Positions 10,371 to 20,169 of a stretch of 47,084 nucleotides of DNA are shown in pieces. Below the pieces are notes generated by a model. That model was not told the DNA's origin and made no database searches. It was given only the letters and a program-made list of their open reading frames with translations. The stretch comes from Thiohalocapsa sp. (GTDB lineage: Bacteria > Pseudomonadota > Gammaproteobacteria > Chromatiales > Chromatiaceae). The position numbers and the translations under genes were made by a program. Position 1 is the first letter of the stretch. Every line of letters starts with the position of its first letter. The stretch spans positions 1 through 47,084 of the forward strand of contig NZ_JAJDNQ010000112.1 in assembly GCF_022340605.1 (NCBI RefSeq), written 5' to 3'.

Positions 10371-10799
10371 TCAGTCCGGTGCGCCGGTGAACGGATTCAG
10401 CAGCCGCACCGGCGTCTGCCGGAAATCGGCCGTGTTACGGCTGACCAGGGTGAGATCGTAGACCAGCGCCGTCGCGGCAATCTGTTTGTCGAGAATGTGC
10501 TCGGCATGAGGCACCCGCAGGCGTCCCCAAAGTTGGGCGACATCGGCATCGAGCGGCAGGATGCGGTCGCCGTAGTCGGTAACGATGGTGGTAAGCCAAG
10601 CCTCCAGCCGTTGCGCCTGTTGAAAATCGCGCCGATGGCGGATCAGTTCGACCCCACGCCGCAACTCGCCAATCGTCACCGCCGACAGGTAGAGCAGCCG
10701 ACCATCGGACTCCGCCGCCGCGAAGAAGGAGCGCACACCGGCATCGGCGCGTTCCCCCTTTCGCGCCTCGCTGATGAGGTTGGTGTCAATCAAGTACAC
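10371..10799 (-). CDS. PIN-domain ribonuclease toxin, VapC/FitB type
   Basis: A 142-residue PIN-domain endoribonuclease, predicted toxin of a type II pair. The N-terminal YLIDTNLISEARKG supplies the first acidic residue; later acidic positions are seen in TIGELRRG, ILDKQIAATAL and LVSRNTADF. The GTG at 10799, which overlaps the antitoxin end by 14 bp and places the IDTN motif where PIN proteins start, is preferred. An ATG at 10820 in the same frame is possible and would add seven residues. It is translated with the upstream antitoxin gene. The antitoxin should bind and inhibit it and repress the shared promoter. Confidence 0.9.
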   Translation of the reverse strand: MYLIDTNLISEARKGERADAGVRSFFAAAESDGRLLYLSAVTIGELRRGVELIRHRRDFQQAQRLEAWLTTIVTDYGDRILPLDADVAQLWGRLRVPHAEHILDKQIAATALVYDLTLVSRNTADFRQTPVRLLNPFTGAPD

Positions 10800-11022
10800 C
10801 GGCAGCAGGCTCCGCCGCATCGATGCGCTCGAAGTCGCCGTCCTGCCCCACGTCCGGCATCGCCGACAGCACTTCAGCGAACGAGCACTTGCGCGGACGG
10901 AGCAATGCCTGCTCGAGGATCAGGCGATGCTCAGCCTCGGCGCTGTGTCCGGACGCGGCGGCGCGTTGCTTGAGTGCTGCAACCACGTCCGGATCCAAAT
11001 TTCTGACAACCAAGCTTGCCAT
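10786..11022 (-). CDS. FitA/VapB-type ribbon-helix-helix antitoxin
   Basis: A 78-residue protein starting MASLVVRNLDPDVVAALKQR, with AASGHSAEAEHRLILEQAL completing the ribbon-helix-helix DNA-binding unit of the FitA/Phd-partner class. The C-terminal 30 residues (PRKCSFAEVLSAMPDVG) form the toxin-binding tail. The ATG at 11022 has GGGGAG at the right spacing; longer upstream frames lack this. It overlaps the toxin gene. A palindrome at 11055-11067, 33 bases upstream, is a likely autoregulatory operator. Confidence 0.88.
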   Translation of the reverse strand: MASLVVRNLDPDVVAALKQRAAASGHSAEAEHRLILEQALLRPRKCSFAEVLSAMPDVGQDGDFERIDAAEPAAGVLD

Positions 11023-11054
11023 TGAAGAATCTCCCCGGATCGCATTTGCCAGCA

Positions 11055-11067
11055 ATGATAGCATCAT
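11055..11067. promoter_or_regulatory. Candidate antitoxin operator
   Basis: ATGAT-AGC-ATCAT is a perfect inverted repeat located upstream of the fitA-like gene and overlapping the likely promoter zone. Its core TGATAGCA resembles, from memory, the half-site bound by gonococcal FitA. Only one such element is evident. Confidence 0.4.
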
Positions 11068-11229
11068 CAGGCTTGCGCCATCGCTCACCCGTTGGGAGAT
11101 GAGCGACCATGCAAGCCATACGCGCCGCAGACGCAAGCGACCGTGACCGACGCCAGCGCTAGCGCATATCCTAACGGCTCGTCCCGTCGCCTTTGACCAG
11201 ACCCAACCCATTTGCACCCGGAGCGCCCC

Positions 11230-12672
<1,443 letters not shown>

Positions 12673-12693
12673 GTGCCGGGGCAACAGTGCGCC

Positions 12694-12825
12694 AGTCCGA
12701 AGACCGTCTCTGGTCGTTGTCGTTGTCGTAATCGTGGTCTCAACCGCGCGAATATTCGATTACGACTCCGATTACGCCAAAGACGACGAGGGAGCCCCGT
12801 CTCGGAATTTCCGCAGCGAAGCACT
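12694..12825. repeat. Long dispersed hairpin repeat, copy B
   Basis: Direct-orientation copy of 9230-9349. It has the same left arm TCGTTGTCGTTGTCGTAATCG and the same tail (CTCGGAATTTCC, GCAGCGAAGCACT), while the right arm (CGATTACGACTCCGATTACG) has diverged and gained about 12 bp. It starts 22 bases after the lpdA stop. The copies bracket the AhpD-like gene, the toxin-antitoxin pair and lpdA. Confidence 0.8.
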
Positions 12826-12956
12826 AGGGCCTAGAGCCGAGCGCGGGGAGCAAAGGGCTAGCCCCCCACCCTTGGCCCTTGGCCAAACAGCGATCTAGAC
12901 TGAATTGCCCCGCGTGATTTCCTTCTGCGCAAACAAGAGGCGCCCGGAGCCTTTGC

Positions 12957-13532
12957 ATGTCCGCCACCGCCGAAGACCTCTATCACCGCTACCGCTTCAG
13001 CGTCGAGGAGTACCTGCGCATGGGCGAAGCCGGCATCCTCACCGAGGACGACCGGGTGGAGCTCATCGACGGGGAGATCATCGATATGCCGCCGATCGGC
13101 ATCCCGCATTCCGGCGCAGTGAACCGCGTCGCCAATCTATTCAGTCGTCTGCTCGGCGATCAAGTCATTCTGTCCGTCCAAAACCCGATCCGCATCGGCG
13201 ACTTCTCGCTACCGCAGCCGGACATTGCGCTGCTGCGCCCGCGCGATGACTTCTACGCCAGCGCCTATCCGGTCCCCAACGACATCTTGCTGCTGGTGGA
13301 GGTGGCCGAATCGTCGGTGCGCTACGACCGGGAGAAGAAGCTGCCACTGTACGCCGCCGCCGGCGTGCAGGAGTCCTGGCTCGTGGACATCCCGGCAGGC
13401 AAGCTGAGCATGTACCGCGAGCCCTCTGCCGAGGGCTACCAAACCGTCGCGGAGGCGAACGACCTGAGCCAGGTGACAGTCGCGGCATTGCCCGGCTACC
13501 GCATCGACCTGGGCGGTCTGTTCCGCTGCTGA
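12957..13532 (+). CDS. Uma2 family (DUF820) PD-(D/E)XK nuclease-like protein
   Basis: A 191-residue protein. RFSVEEYLRMGEAGILTEDD followed by RVELIDGEIIDM, the PQPDIALLRP strand, LLLVEVAESSVRYDREKK and YAAAGVQESWLVD are the consecutive blocks of the Uma2/DUF820 family, which has a PD-(D/E)XK restriction-endonuclease-like fold (acidic residues in QPD and VEVAE, Lys in REKK). These genes are common in cyanobacteria and purple bacteria, are often near mobile DNA, and have no settled function. The gene lies between two dispersed repeats and is convergent with the TelA gene. Confidence 0.9.
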   Translation: MSATAEDLYHRYRFSVEEYLRMGEAGILTEDDRVELIDGEIIDMPPIGIPHSGAVNRVANLFSRLLGDQVILSVQNPIRIGDFSLPQPDIALLRPRDDFYASAYPVPNDILLLVEVAESSVRYDREKKLPLYAAAGVQESWLVDIPAGKLSMYREPSAEGYQTVAEANDLSQVTVAALPGYRIDLGGLFRC

Positions 13533-13540
13533 GCGCCGTA

Positions 13541-13566
13541 TCGGGCTAAGCGACAGCGAAGCCCGA
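13541..13566. repeat. Short REP-like palindrome
   Basis: TCGGGCT ... AGCCCGA with a 12-base loop, right after the uma2-like stop. Related CGGG(T/C)-type palindromes are found at 21825-21849 and 28442-28463. Confidence 0.5.
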
Positions 13567-13625
13567 CACCGCGCACCCGCCGCATCAGCCGGCTCGGCCT
13601 CGCCGGCACAACCTACCCTGGGGGC

Positions 13626-13666
13626 GCCGAGTTGCACTCGGCCCGCCGCCGGCGCGGCTCGATGCC
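13626..13666. repeat. 41-bp exact dispersed repeat, copy 1
   Basis: GCCGAGTTGCACTCGGC (itself a palindrome) plus 24 further bases (CCGCCGGCGCGGCTCGATGCC at the end) is identical over 41 bp to 28222-28262. Confidence 0.8.
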
Positions 13667-13739
13667 CCACCGGCGGCGTCTGCGAGACCCGGGTGCGAGG
13701 CTCAATGCGAGCCAGCGCGAGCTCCCGGCCTCAGGTAAG

Positions 13740-14906
13740 CTACCGCGGCGCCGTTCGCTGCTGACCCGAGGTCGCCGCGCTTGCCGCCGCCAGCGTCTTG
13801 CGCAGGTCGGACTCCATCTGCGTCAGCTCTGCTGTCGCCGCCGCGCGGGCGCGCTTGCCCTCGTCGGCAATCGCCAAGCTCTCCTCGATGGTCTCGATCA
13901 GCGCCTGATTGGCCTGCTTGACGGTCTTGATGTCGAACACACCGCGCTCGATCTGCCGGCGCGCCTCCACGTTTGCCTGCTTCAGGTTCTCGGCGTTGGC
14001 GCGCAGCAGCTCGTTGGTGAGGTCCGTGGCGGCTTTGACCGTCTCGGCGGCACGCCCGGAGCGGTAGATGGTGATGGCCTGCGCCAATTGCTGTCGCCAC
14101 AGCGGCACGGTGTTCACCAGCGTGGAATTGATCTTGTTGATCAGCCCCTTGTCATTCTCCTGCACCAAGCGAATGCTCGGCAGCGCCTGCATGGCCACCT
14201 GACGCGTGAGCCTCAGATCATGCACCCGTCGCTCCAGGTCATCGCGGGCGCCGCGCAGGTCGCGCAGGTTCTGCGCCGCCACCATGTCACTGGCACGTTC
14301 CACCTCGGTGGCGAGCTTGGGGATAGTCTCCTGGTCCAGCTCCGCGAGCTTCGCATCGCCGGCGGCGATGTAGTGCTCCAGCTCGCGAAAGTAGGCCAGG
14401 TTGGCGTCATAGAGCCGGTCCAGGCTCGTGACATCCGTCAAGAGCCGCGTCTTGTGCCGCTCCAGGTCGATGGTGATGCGCTCGATGTGGTCGCGCACCT
14501 CCTCGTACTCCTGAAGAAACCTGACGATGGGCTTGCCGGCATTGCCGAAGAGCCGCGCGAGAAAGCCCGGTTTCGCGTTCGGGTCCAACGCCTCGACGTC
14601 GAAGCCGCGCAGCGTGCCCACCATCTGACTCAGGGTCGCGCCCGCGGCGCCCGTGTCCTTGCTGCGCACGCCCTCCAGCATCTGGTCGGACACCGCCGTG
14701 AGCTGCTGCTGGGCGCTGGCGCCGAAATGCATGATGGAGCTGGCGTCGGTCATGTCCAGTTCCGCCAGCAGCGACTTGATCTGTTGCTGCTCGGCGGGCG
14801 GCGCATCCGCCAGCGCAACAATGTCGTTGCCCGACACCTCCGCGGCCGGTGCCACCGGCGCCGGCGCCTCCACCGGCTGACCATAACCCGAAGACGGCTC
14901 GCTCAT
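13740..14906 (-). CDS. TelA/toxic anion resistance family protein
   Basis: A 388-residue, largely alpha-helical cytoplasmic protein of the TelA family (PF05816), historically linked to tellurite and other toxic-anion or colicin resistance, with no known enzymatic activity. After a Pro/Ala-rich N-terminal tail, family strings are visible: LLTDVTSLDRLYDANLAYF, YIAAGDAKLAEL, LRDLRGARDDLERRVHDLR and TLVNTVPLWRQQLAQAI. The ATG at 14906 (MSEPSSGYG) is preceded by GGGAG; 54 further upstream in-frame codons are Arg-rich and not family-like. The BCCT transporter gene upstream is on the same strand with a gap of about 180 bases. Confidence 0.9.
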   Translation of the reverse strand: MSEPSSGYGQPVEAPAPVAPAAEVSGNDIVALADAPPAEQQQIKSLLAELDMTDASSIMHFGASAQQQLTAVSDQMLEGVRSKDTGAAGATLSQMVGTLRGFDVEALDPNAKPGFLARLFGNAGKPIVRFLQEYEEVRDHIERITIDLERHKTRLLTDVTSLDRLYDANLAYFRELEHYIAAGDAKLAELDQETIPKLATEVERASDMVAAQNLRDLRGARDDLERRVHDLRLTRQVAMQALPSIRLVQENDKGLINKINSTLVNTVPLWRQQLAQAITIYRSGRAAETVKAATDLTNELLRANAENLKQANVEARRQIERGVFDIKTVKQANQALIETIEESLAIADEGKRARAAATAELTQMESDLRKTLAAASAATSGQQRTAPR

Positions 14907-15087
14907 ACTCGACTCCCGATTCACGTCGCAGAACATCCGCCGATTGTCCCACAACCGCAGCGGCAGCCCGCGCCCTGGAGCGCGGGTGTGCCTGCGCCAG
15001 CAGTTGCGGGCGCCAGCTTCTAGCGCCAGTGTCCGGACACGGCCGCCGCATGCCGCGTCCCTGAGCACGGTCGGAGAGGCGTCCTTG

Positions 15088-16896
15088 CTAGGCGGGTCGT
15101 GCCGGCTCCGCTACCGCAGCGTCGTCCCCCTGCACCACGGACTCCACCGCCTCCTTGAGCAGGTGGTCGCTCTCGGCGGCGGCCACCGCCTTCTGCACCG
15201 CGTTCTCGACATAGAGCTCCTGGCTCAGGCCAACATAGAGCGAATAGACCCCCACCAGCAGCACCAAGGCGAACGGCAGGCCCGTGCTGACCGAAGCGGT
15301 CTGGAGCGTCGTCAGCCCGCCGCCGATGAGCAGCACGGCGGCCACCACGCCCTCCATCACGGCCCAGAACACACGCTGGGTGGTGGGTGAGTCCAGCTTG
15401 CCGCCGGAGGTGAGGTGGTCCACCACCAGGGAGCCCGAGTCCGAGGAGGTGACGAAGAAGATCACCACCAGGATGACGGCCATGCCGGACAGGACATGGT
15501 GCAGCGGGAAGTTGTCCAGCATTGCGAACATCGCCTTGGCGACGTCGTCATTGACGGCGGAGGCAATGTCGGCGATGCCATGGGCCTGGAGGTTCAGCGC
15601 CGTGCCACCGAATACGGACATCCAGACGAACGACAGCAGCGTCGGTATCACGATGACACCGAAAATGAACTCCCGGACCGTGCGGCCCTTGGAGATGCGC
15701 GCGATGAACATGCCCACGAAGGGCGACCAGGAGATCCACCAGGCCCAGTAGAACACCGTCCAGGAACCCTGCCAATTGGTGTTTCGGAAGGTCTCCGTCC
15801 AGAGGCTCATTTCGGGGAAGATGGTCAGGTAGTAGCCCAGGTTCTGCGTGAAGCCGCTCAGGATGTAGACCGTCGGCCCCACCAGCAGCAGGAACAGCAT
15901 GAACACGCCGGCCATCACCATGTTGGCCTGGCTCAGGAGCTTGACGCCGGAATCCAGCCCGGCGAACACCGACATGGTCGCGAAGCTCGTGATGATGGCG
16001 ATCAGGATTACCTGGGTCTTGGTGTCGATGCCGATGCCGAAGAGGTGGTTGAGCCCCGCGTTTACTTGCTGCACGCCGAGACCGAGCGACGTGGCGAGCC
16101 CCACCAGCGTCGCCAGCACCGACAGGACGTCGATCAGGTTGCCCCAGAAGCCGTAGATGCGCTCACCCAGCAGCGGGTAGAACACCGAGCGAATGGTGAG
16201 CGGCAGCCCGCGGTTGAAGGCAAAAAAGGCGAGCCCCAGGCCGACGATGGCATAAATGGCCCAGGGATGGATGCCCCAATGGAAGTAGGTCACGCCCATG
16301 GCCGCCTGCGCCGCCTCCGGCGTGTTCGGCGCGATGTTGCCGAACATCGGCGACGGCGACTGGTAGTGAAACATGGGCTCGCCGACGCTCCAGAACATGA
16401 GCCCGATGCCCATGCCGGCGCTGAGCAGCATCGCGTACCAGGCCAGCGTCGAGAACTCCGGCTTGGCGTCGGCGCCGCCGATGCGGATGCTGCCGAACTT
16501 GCCGAGCGCAAAGTACAGCGCCGCCAGGATGAAGATGTTCACCACCAGGATCAGGAACCAACCCATGGTGCCGGTGATGATGGACATGGCGTCGTCGAAG
16601 AAGGCGTCCGCCTGCTGATGGAACATCAGCGTCAGCACGATGAAGACGATGAGCACGAAGCTGGAAACGAAGGTCACGTGTGGATGCAGGTCGAAGCCGA
16701 AGCCGCTCCAGTTGTCGTCGCCGGGCTCCCGGCGCGGGGCGTCGTCTTCTACCGACGCCGTCGGTGTGACCTGCAGGCCGACCAGGCGGTCGCGCTCGCG
16801 GATCGCCTTGCGGCGCGCGTCGCGCTCTACCTTCTGAAGCTTCTTCGCCAGCACGTGCTTCTCTTTCGCCGTGCGCTCGTGGACGTAGTGGGTCAT
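15088..16896 (-). CDS. BCCT family betaine/carnitine/choline transporter
   Basis: A 602-residue inner-membrane secondary transporter for compatible solutes such as glycine betaine. A 60-residue, strongly charged N-terminal tail (KEKHVLAKKLQKVERDARRK) precedes twelve membrane helices. The BCCT signature WAWWISWSPFVGMFIARISKG is present in the eighth-helix region, including the aromatic cage Trp residues, as are GMGIGLMFWSVGEPM and SSDSGSLVVDHL. The C-terminal tail is acidic. The ATG at 16896 has AGAGGAG just upstream; a further 37 in-frame upstream codons are not membrane-protein-like. Substrate choice among betaine, choline and carnitine cannot be settled by eye. Such carriers are typical of salt-adapted bacteria. 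Confidence 0.93.
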   Translation of the reverse strand: MTHYVHERTAKEKHVLAKKLQKVERDARRKAIRERDRLVGLQVTPTASVEDDAPRREPGDDNWSGFGFDLHPHVTFVSSFVLIVFIVLTLMFHQQADAFFDDAMSIITGTMGWFLILVVNIFILAALYFALGKFGSIRIGGADAKPEFSTLAWYAMLLSAGMGIGLMFWSVGEPMFHYQSPSPMFGNIAPNTPEAAQAAMGVTYFHWGIHPWAIYAIVGLGLAFFAFNRGLPLTIRSVFYPLLGERIYGFWGNLIDVLSVLATLVGLATSLGLGVQQVNAGLNHLFGIGIDTKTQVILIAIITSFATMSVFAGLDSGVKLLSQANMVMAGVFMLFLLLVGPTVYILSGFTQNLGYYLTIFPEMSLWTETFRNTNWQGSWTVFYWAWWISWSPFVGMFIARISKGRTVREFIFGVIVIPTLLSFVWMSVFGGTALNLQAHGIADIASAVNDDVAKAMFAMLDNFPLHHVLSGMAVILVVIFFVTSSDSGSLVVDHLTSGGKLDSPTTQRVFWAVMEGVVAAVLLIGGGLTTLQTASVSTGLPFALVLLVGVYSLYVGLSQELYVENAVQKAVAAAESDHLLKEAVESVVQGDDAAVAEPARPA

Positions 16897-17287
16897 AGGC
16901 TCCTCTCGGGCTTTGTCCCGGTTCGCGGCAGATGCGGGCCCGGCACGCAGGCGCCGGACCGAGGTGTCAGGCCTATTACATTGCCACGTTCGATCCTTCG
17001 AACCCAAATCATTGTCACCATCCAGCGCTCGGCGATTTCCCTAGCCGCCCGCGAATTCCGTCCAGGCGTTGACGGCTGGCGCAGGCCCGATCAGCCGGAT
17101 ATGCGGCCCTCGCCCCCGCAGCCAACGCCTGACAAACGCATGTTTTTGGGAGTAGAGCGCTGTCCGCGGCGAGTCAGGCGGGAGCACCTCACGCCGACAG
17201 CAGGGCACCCCGACCCGGTGTCGGCAAGCCGACGGGAGCGGGATGTCTCCTGACTTTACGACGGACACGAATGAAACACCTAGCCGC
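16897..17287. other. Intergenic, no gene supported
   Basis: About 390 bases upstream of the BCCT gene, expected to contain its promoter. Short open frames on both strands have no recognisable product and no ribosome binding site. Confidence 0.4.
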
Positions 17288-17373
17288 GTAGGAGGGGCAA
17301 AGCGGAGCGTGCCCATCCTGCAGGCGGTCGGCGCCACACCCTGGTGGACACGCTATCGCTTTGCCCACTCTAC
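17288..17373. repeat. Degenerate GGGCAAAGCG...CGCTTTGCCC palindromic element
   Basis: The left arm GTAGGAGGGGCAAAGCGGAG, continuing CGTGCCCATCC, and the right arm (ending CGCTTTGCCCACTCTAC) are imperfect inverted repeats about 33 bp long around a 20-bp centre. The sequence matches the widespread intergenic palindrome family TAGGGTGGGCAAAGCG found in many proteobacteria. Confidence 0.65.
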
Positions 17374-17598
17374 AGCAGACGCTTGTCCAGTCTCGGACGA
17401 GCCGCGAACCACCTTCGGGGCGGTGTCGCGAGACGATTGGGCGCCATCGTTACAGCTCCCCTGTTGCCGTACGCAAGCTGCCGTCGATGCCGCCGCGCTC
17501 GTTACCGCGCTTTCTCTGCAGAAACGCTTGGCTTGACGAAGCTGATTCACCCTATAGCGTTAAGGAGAACAGCACCCCGCCCCCGGAGGACAGACATC
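17374..17598. other. Leader region of the alcohol dehydrogenase gene
   Basis: No gene is supported. The frame of the dehydrogenase stays open upstream to about 17344, but those codons show no family similarity. The sequence next to the start (CCCTATAGCGTTAAGGAG at about 17550) is AT-richer and may hold the promoter -10 region. Confidence 0.35.
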
Positions 17599-18609
17599 AT
17601 GCGCGCAATGGTAATCGACCGCATCGTCTCACTGGCCGACGACGAGGCGCCGCTGGCATCCGTCGAGCTCCCGGACCCCGAGCCGGGACCCGGCGAGGTC
17701 CGGATCAGGGTCTCCGCCTGCGGCGTCTGCCACACGGAGCTCGACGAGATCGAGGGACGCACGGCCCCGCCGCGACTCCCCGTCGTGCCCGGGCACGAGA
17801 TCGTGGGCCGGGTCGACAAGATTGGGAAGAGCGCGACCCGCTTCGCCGTTGGCGACCGTGTCGGTGTCGGCTGGATCCACGCGTCCTCCGGCGAGCCCGA
17901 CGAGAATCTCAGCCCGGACTTCGAGGCGACCGGCCGCGATGTCGACGGCGGCTACGCCGAGTACATGACCGTCCCCGAGACCTACGCCTATCCCATTCCA
18001 GAGGTGTTCTCGGACGCCGAAGCCGCCCCCCTGCTGTGTGCCGGCGGGGTTGGCTACCGGGCGCTGCGGCTCACCGGCCTCGAGGACGGCCAGCGGCTCG
18101 GCCTGACCGGCTTCGGCGGTTCGGCCCACATCGTCCTGCAGATCCTGCGGCAGACGCACCCCAATTCCGAGGTCTACGTATTCGCCCGTGACGCCGACGC
18201 GCGGGAATTCGCGCTGGAGCTGGGGGCGGTCTGGGCGGGCGACACGACGGACCGCTCACCGAAGCCTGTGCATGCCATCATCGACACGACGCCGGCGTGG
18301 AAGCCGGTGGTGGAGGCAATGGCCAATCTGGTGCCCGGCGGCCGCCTGGTGATCAATGCGATCCGCAAGGAGGCCGGCGACAAGGACTACCTGCAGCACC
18401 TGAGCTACCGCAAGCACCTGTGGCTGGAGAAGGAGATCAAGACGGTGGCCAACGTGACCCACCAGGACATCGCCGAGTTCCTACCCATCGCCGCGGAGGT
18501 TCCGCTGCGGCCACAGGTTGAGACCTATCGGCTGGAAGAGGCGAACCGCGCCCTCCTGGAGCTCAAGCGCGGCCCCGTCCGCGGTGCCAAGGTTCTGCTC
18601 ATCGACTGA
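17599..18609 (+). CDS. Zinc-type alcohol dehydrogenase family protein lacking structural-zinc cysteines
   Basis: A 336-residue medium-chain dehydrogenase. Catalytic-zinc ligands are present: ACGVCHTELDEIEG (Cys), VVPGHEIVG (His-Glu) and PLLCAGGVGYRAL (Cys). The cofactor-binding loop is GLTGFGGSAHIVLQ. In this family a CxxCxxCxxxxxxxC loop binding structural zinc normally lies between VGVGW and DVDGGYAEY. Here that stretch reads IHASSGEPDENLSPDFEATG, with no cysteine and several residues shorter. The enzyme may be active without structural zinc or be functionally altered. The ATG at 17599 follows GGAGGA with good spacing. It is convergent with xthA. The substrate is unknown. Confidence 0.88.
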   Translation: MRAMVIDRIVSLADDEAPLASVELPDPEPGPGEVRIRVSACGVCHTELDEIEGRTAPPRLPVVPGHEIVGRVDKIGKSATRFAVGDRVGVGWIHASSGEPDENLSPDFEATGRDVDGGYAEYMTVPETYAYPIPEVFSDAEAAPLLCAGGVGYRALRLTGLEDGQRLGLTGFGGSAHIVLQILRQTHPNSEVYVFARDADAREFALELGAVWAGDTTDRSPKPVHAIIDTTPAWKPVVEAMANLVPGGRLVINAIRKEAGDKDYLQHLSYRKHLWLEKEIKTVANVTHQDIAEFLPIAAEVPLRPQVETYRLEEANRALLELKRGPVRGAKVLLID

Positions 18610-18717
18610 CGTACCGCCTCGACGCCCTCTGGCCGAGGGGACAGAACCAAGTGCATGAGCACGGCTGTCGCCGCGCGGGTGCCGGCTGGAAGCCGACGCT
18701 CCACGGCTCGCTCGCGG

Positions 18718-19533
18718 CTACTCGAGCTCGATCCAGACGGGGCAGTGGTCGGAGGGCTTGTTGAGGCCGCGGATGTCGTAGTCGATGTCGGCGTCCTTGA
18801 GGCGCTCTCGCACAGGCTCGGTGATGAGGATCAGGTCGATGCGCAGCCCGCGCTTGGGGTCGCGCTCGAAGCCGCGGGAGCGGTAGTCGAACCAGCTGAA
18901 GCGGTCGGTGACGTCCGGATGGATGACGCGGTAGGCGTCGATGAGGCCCCAGTCCGTGATGGTCTCGAGCCAGTCGCGCTCCTCCGGCAGGAAGCTGCAC
19001 TTGCCGCTGCGCAGCCAGCGCTTGGCGTTGTCCTCGCCGATACCGATGTCGGCATCCAGCGGCGCGACGTTCATGTCCCCCATAACAATCAACGGCTCGT
19101 CCGGGCGGTAGTGCTCGCGCAGATAGGTGTCGAGGTCGGCGTAGAACTTCTCCTTGCCCGGAAACTTGGTGGGATGGTCGCGGCTTTCGCCCTGCGGGAA
19201 ATAGCCGTTGATGATGGTGATGGTTTCACCGTCCGCCAGCGTGAACTTGCCGGTGATGGCGCGGCGCTGGGCGTCCTCGGCGTCGGTGGGGAAGCCCTTG
19301 CAGACGCTGACGGGCGGGTGCTTGCACAACAGCGCGACGCCATAGTGGCCCTTTTGCCCGTGATAATGAGGCTCGAAGCCCAGGCCGCGGATCATGTCCT
19401 CGGGAAAGGCATCGTCGGCTACCTTGGACTCCTGAATGCCAATGACGTCCGGGTCGAGCTTGGCCTTGATGGCCTCCAGTTGGTGTGGGCGACTGCGGAT
19501 GCCGTTGATGTTGAAGGAGACGAACTTGGGCAT
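18718..19533 (-). CDS. xthA: Exodeoxyribonuclease III
   Basis: A 271-residue Mg-dependent AP endonuclease and 3'-5' exonuclease of base-excision repair. Typical ExoIII strings appear in order: [16 protein letters not shown] (Asn), VIGIQESKV (catalytic Glu), [21 protein letters not shown] (Asp/Asn), [20 protein letters not shown] and [12 protein letters not shown] (Asp-His). Length matches the family. The ATG at 19533 begins MPKFVSFN, the usual start. A repeat element occupies the upstream space, and longer in-frame upstream codons come from that repeat. Confidence 0.95.
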   Translation of the reverse strand: MPKFVSFNINGIRSRPHQLEAIKAKLDPDVIGIQESKVADDAFPEDMIRGLGFEPHYHGQKGHYGVALLCKHPPVSVCKGFPTDAEDAQRRAITGKFTLADGETITIINGYFPQGESRDHPTKFPGKEKFYADLDTYLREHYRPDEPLIVMGDMNVAPLDADIGIGEDNAKRWLRSGKCSFLPEERDWLETITDWGLIDAYRVIHPDVTDRFSWFDYRSRGFERDPKRGLRIDLILITEPVRERLKDADIDYDIRGLNKPSDHCPVWIELE

Positions 19534-19565
19534 GGTGTTGCTCGTGGCTCGATGAAGCGGCGGCT

Positions 19566-19745
19566 GTGGCAGCGCCGTCCCCGGCGCGATCTCGGCGGGG
19601 CGGCACCGCGGGCGTCTGCCATTATGCAGGCGTGGCGGTCCGTGTTGGTGCTCGTTACGGTGGGGATGGCGCGCCGCGGGGTCACATGGCCTTATGGATC
19701 TGCCGCTTTCCGGGCGAGTCGCGGCACCGAGAGTGCCGCTCCCAC
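19566..19745. repeat. Degenerate dispersed element with GTGG..CGCTCCCAC ends
   Basis: Starts GTGGCAGCGCCGTCCCCGGC, close to the element at 1184, and ends GTCGCGGCACCGAGAGTGCC and GCTCCCAC, close to the 28500-28622 element. It is longer (180 bp) and looks like a composite or decayed copy. A further partial end follows at about 19750 (GGGAGTGCCGCTTCCAC). Confidence 0.5.
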
Positions 19746-19773
19746 GCCGGGAGTGCCGCTTCCACACACGGGC

Positions 19774-20067
19774 TCACATAACCTCGTGGGTCTCCCGCTC
19801 GCCCATCTCGCGGCCATGCTCGTAGGCCTTGCCCCAGGGCAGGTGGTCCTGGTCGCGGGCGCGGTCGTAGGGGTCGGGCTCGACGGTGCGGGCAACCGCC
19901 TCGCCATGGCCGAGCGCGGTCAGCGCGGCCGCCATGCCGTTGGCATAGCCGCGGTTGTACCAGCGCTGGAAGTCGTCCTCACGCTCCAGGTAGCCCTCGG
20001 AGTCTTCGGTGAGCTCGGCGAGCAGACGCAGCAATTGGTTCAGCAGTTGGAGATCGGACACGGGCAT
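19774..20067 (-). CDS. Conserved-looking small hypothetical protein
   Basis: A 97-residue acidic protein, MPVSDLQLLNQLLRLLAELT, followed by an aromatic, charged segment (FQRWYNRGYANGMAAALTAL) and a hydrophilic tail (DPYDRARDQDHLPWGKAY). I do not recognise a family. Codon use and the amphipathic start look like a real protein. The ATG at 20067 is preferred to a GTG at 20100; neither has a strong ribosome binding site. It lies downstream of mgtE on the same strand with a 102-base gap. Confidence 0.6.
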   Translation of the reverse strand: MPVSDLQLLNQLLRLLAELTEDSEGYLEREDDFQRWYNRGYANGMAAALTALGHGEAVARTVEPDPYDRARDQDHLPWGKAYEHGREMGERETHEVM

Positions 20068-20169
20068 CGCAGGGTCGCGGAAAGCCCAAGAGGCTAGCAC
20101 GCGGCGGCCGGCCGCCTCCAGGCAACGACGGGGATGCCCGGCAGCAGCGGTCGCCGGCGTGCGACCGGC

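Noticed and set aside
17243..17536. 97-codon + strand ORF before the alcohol dehydrogenase
   Set aside because: Most of it translates the GGGCAAAGCG palindromic repeat, with no ribosome binding site.
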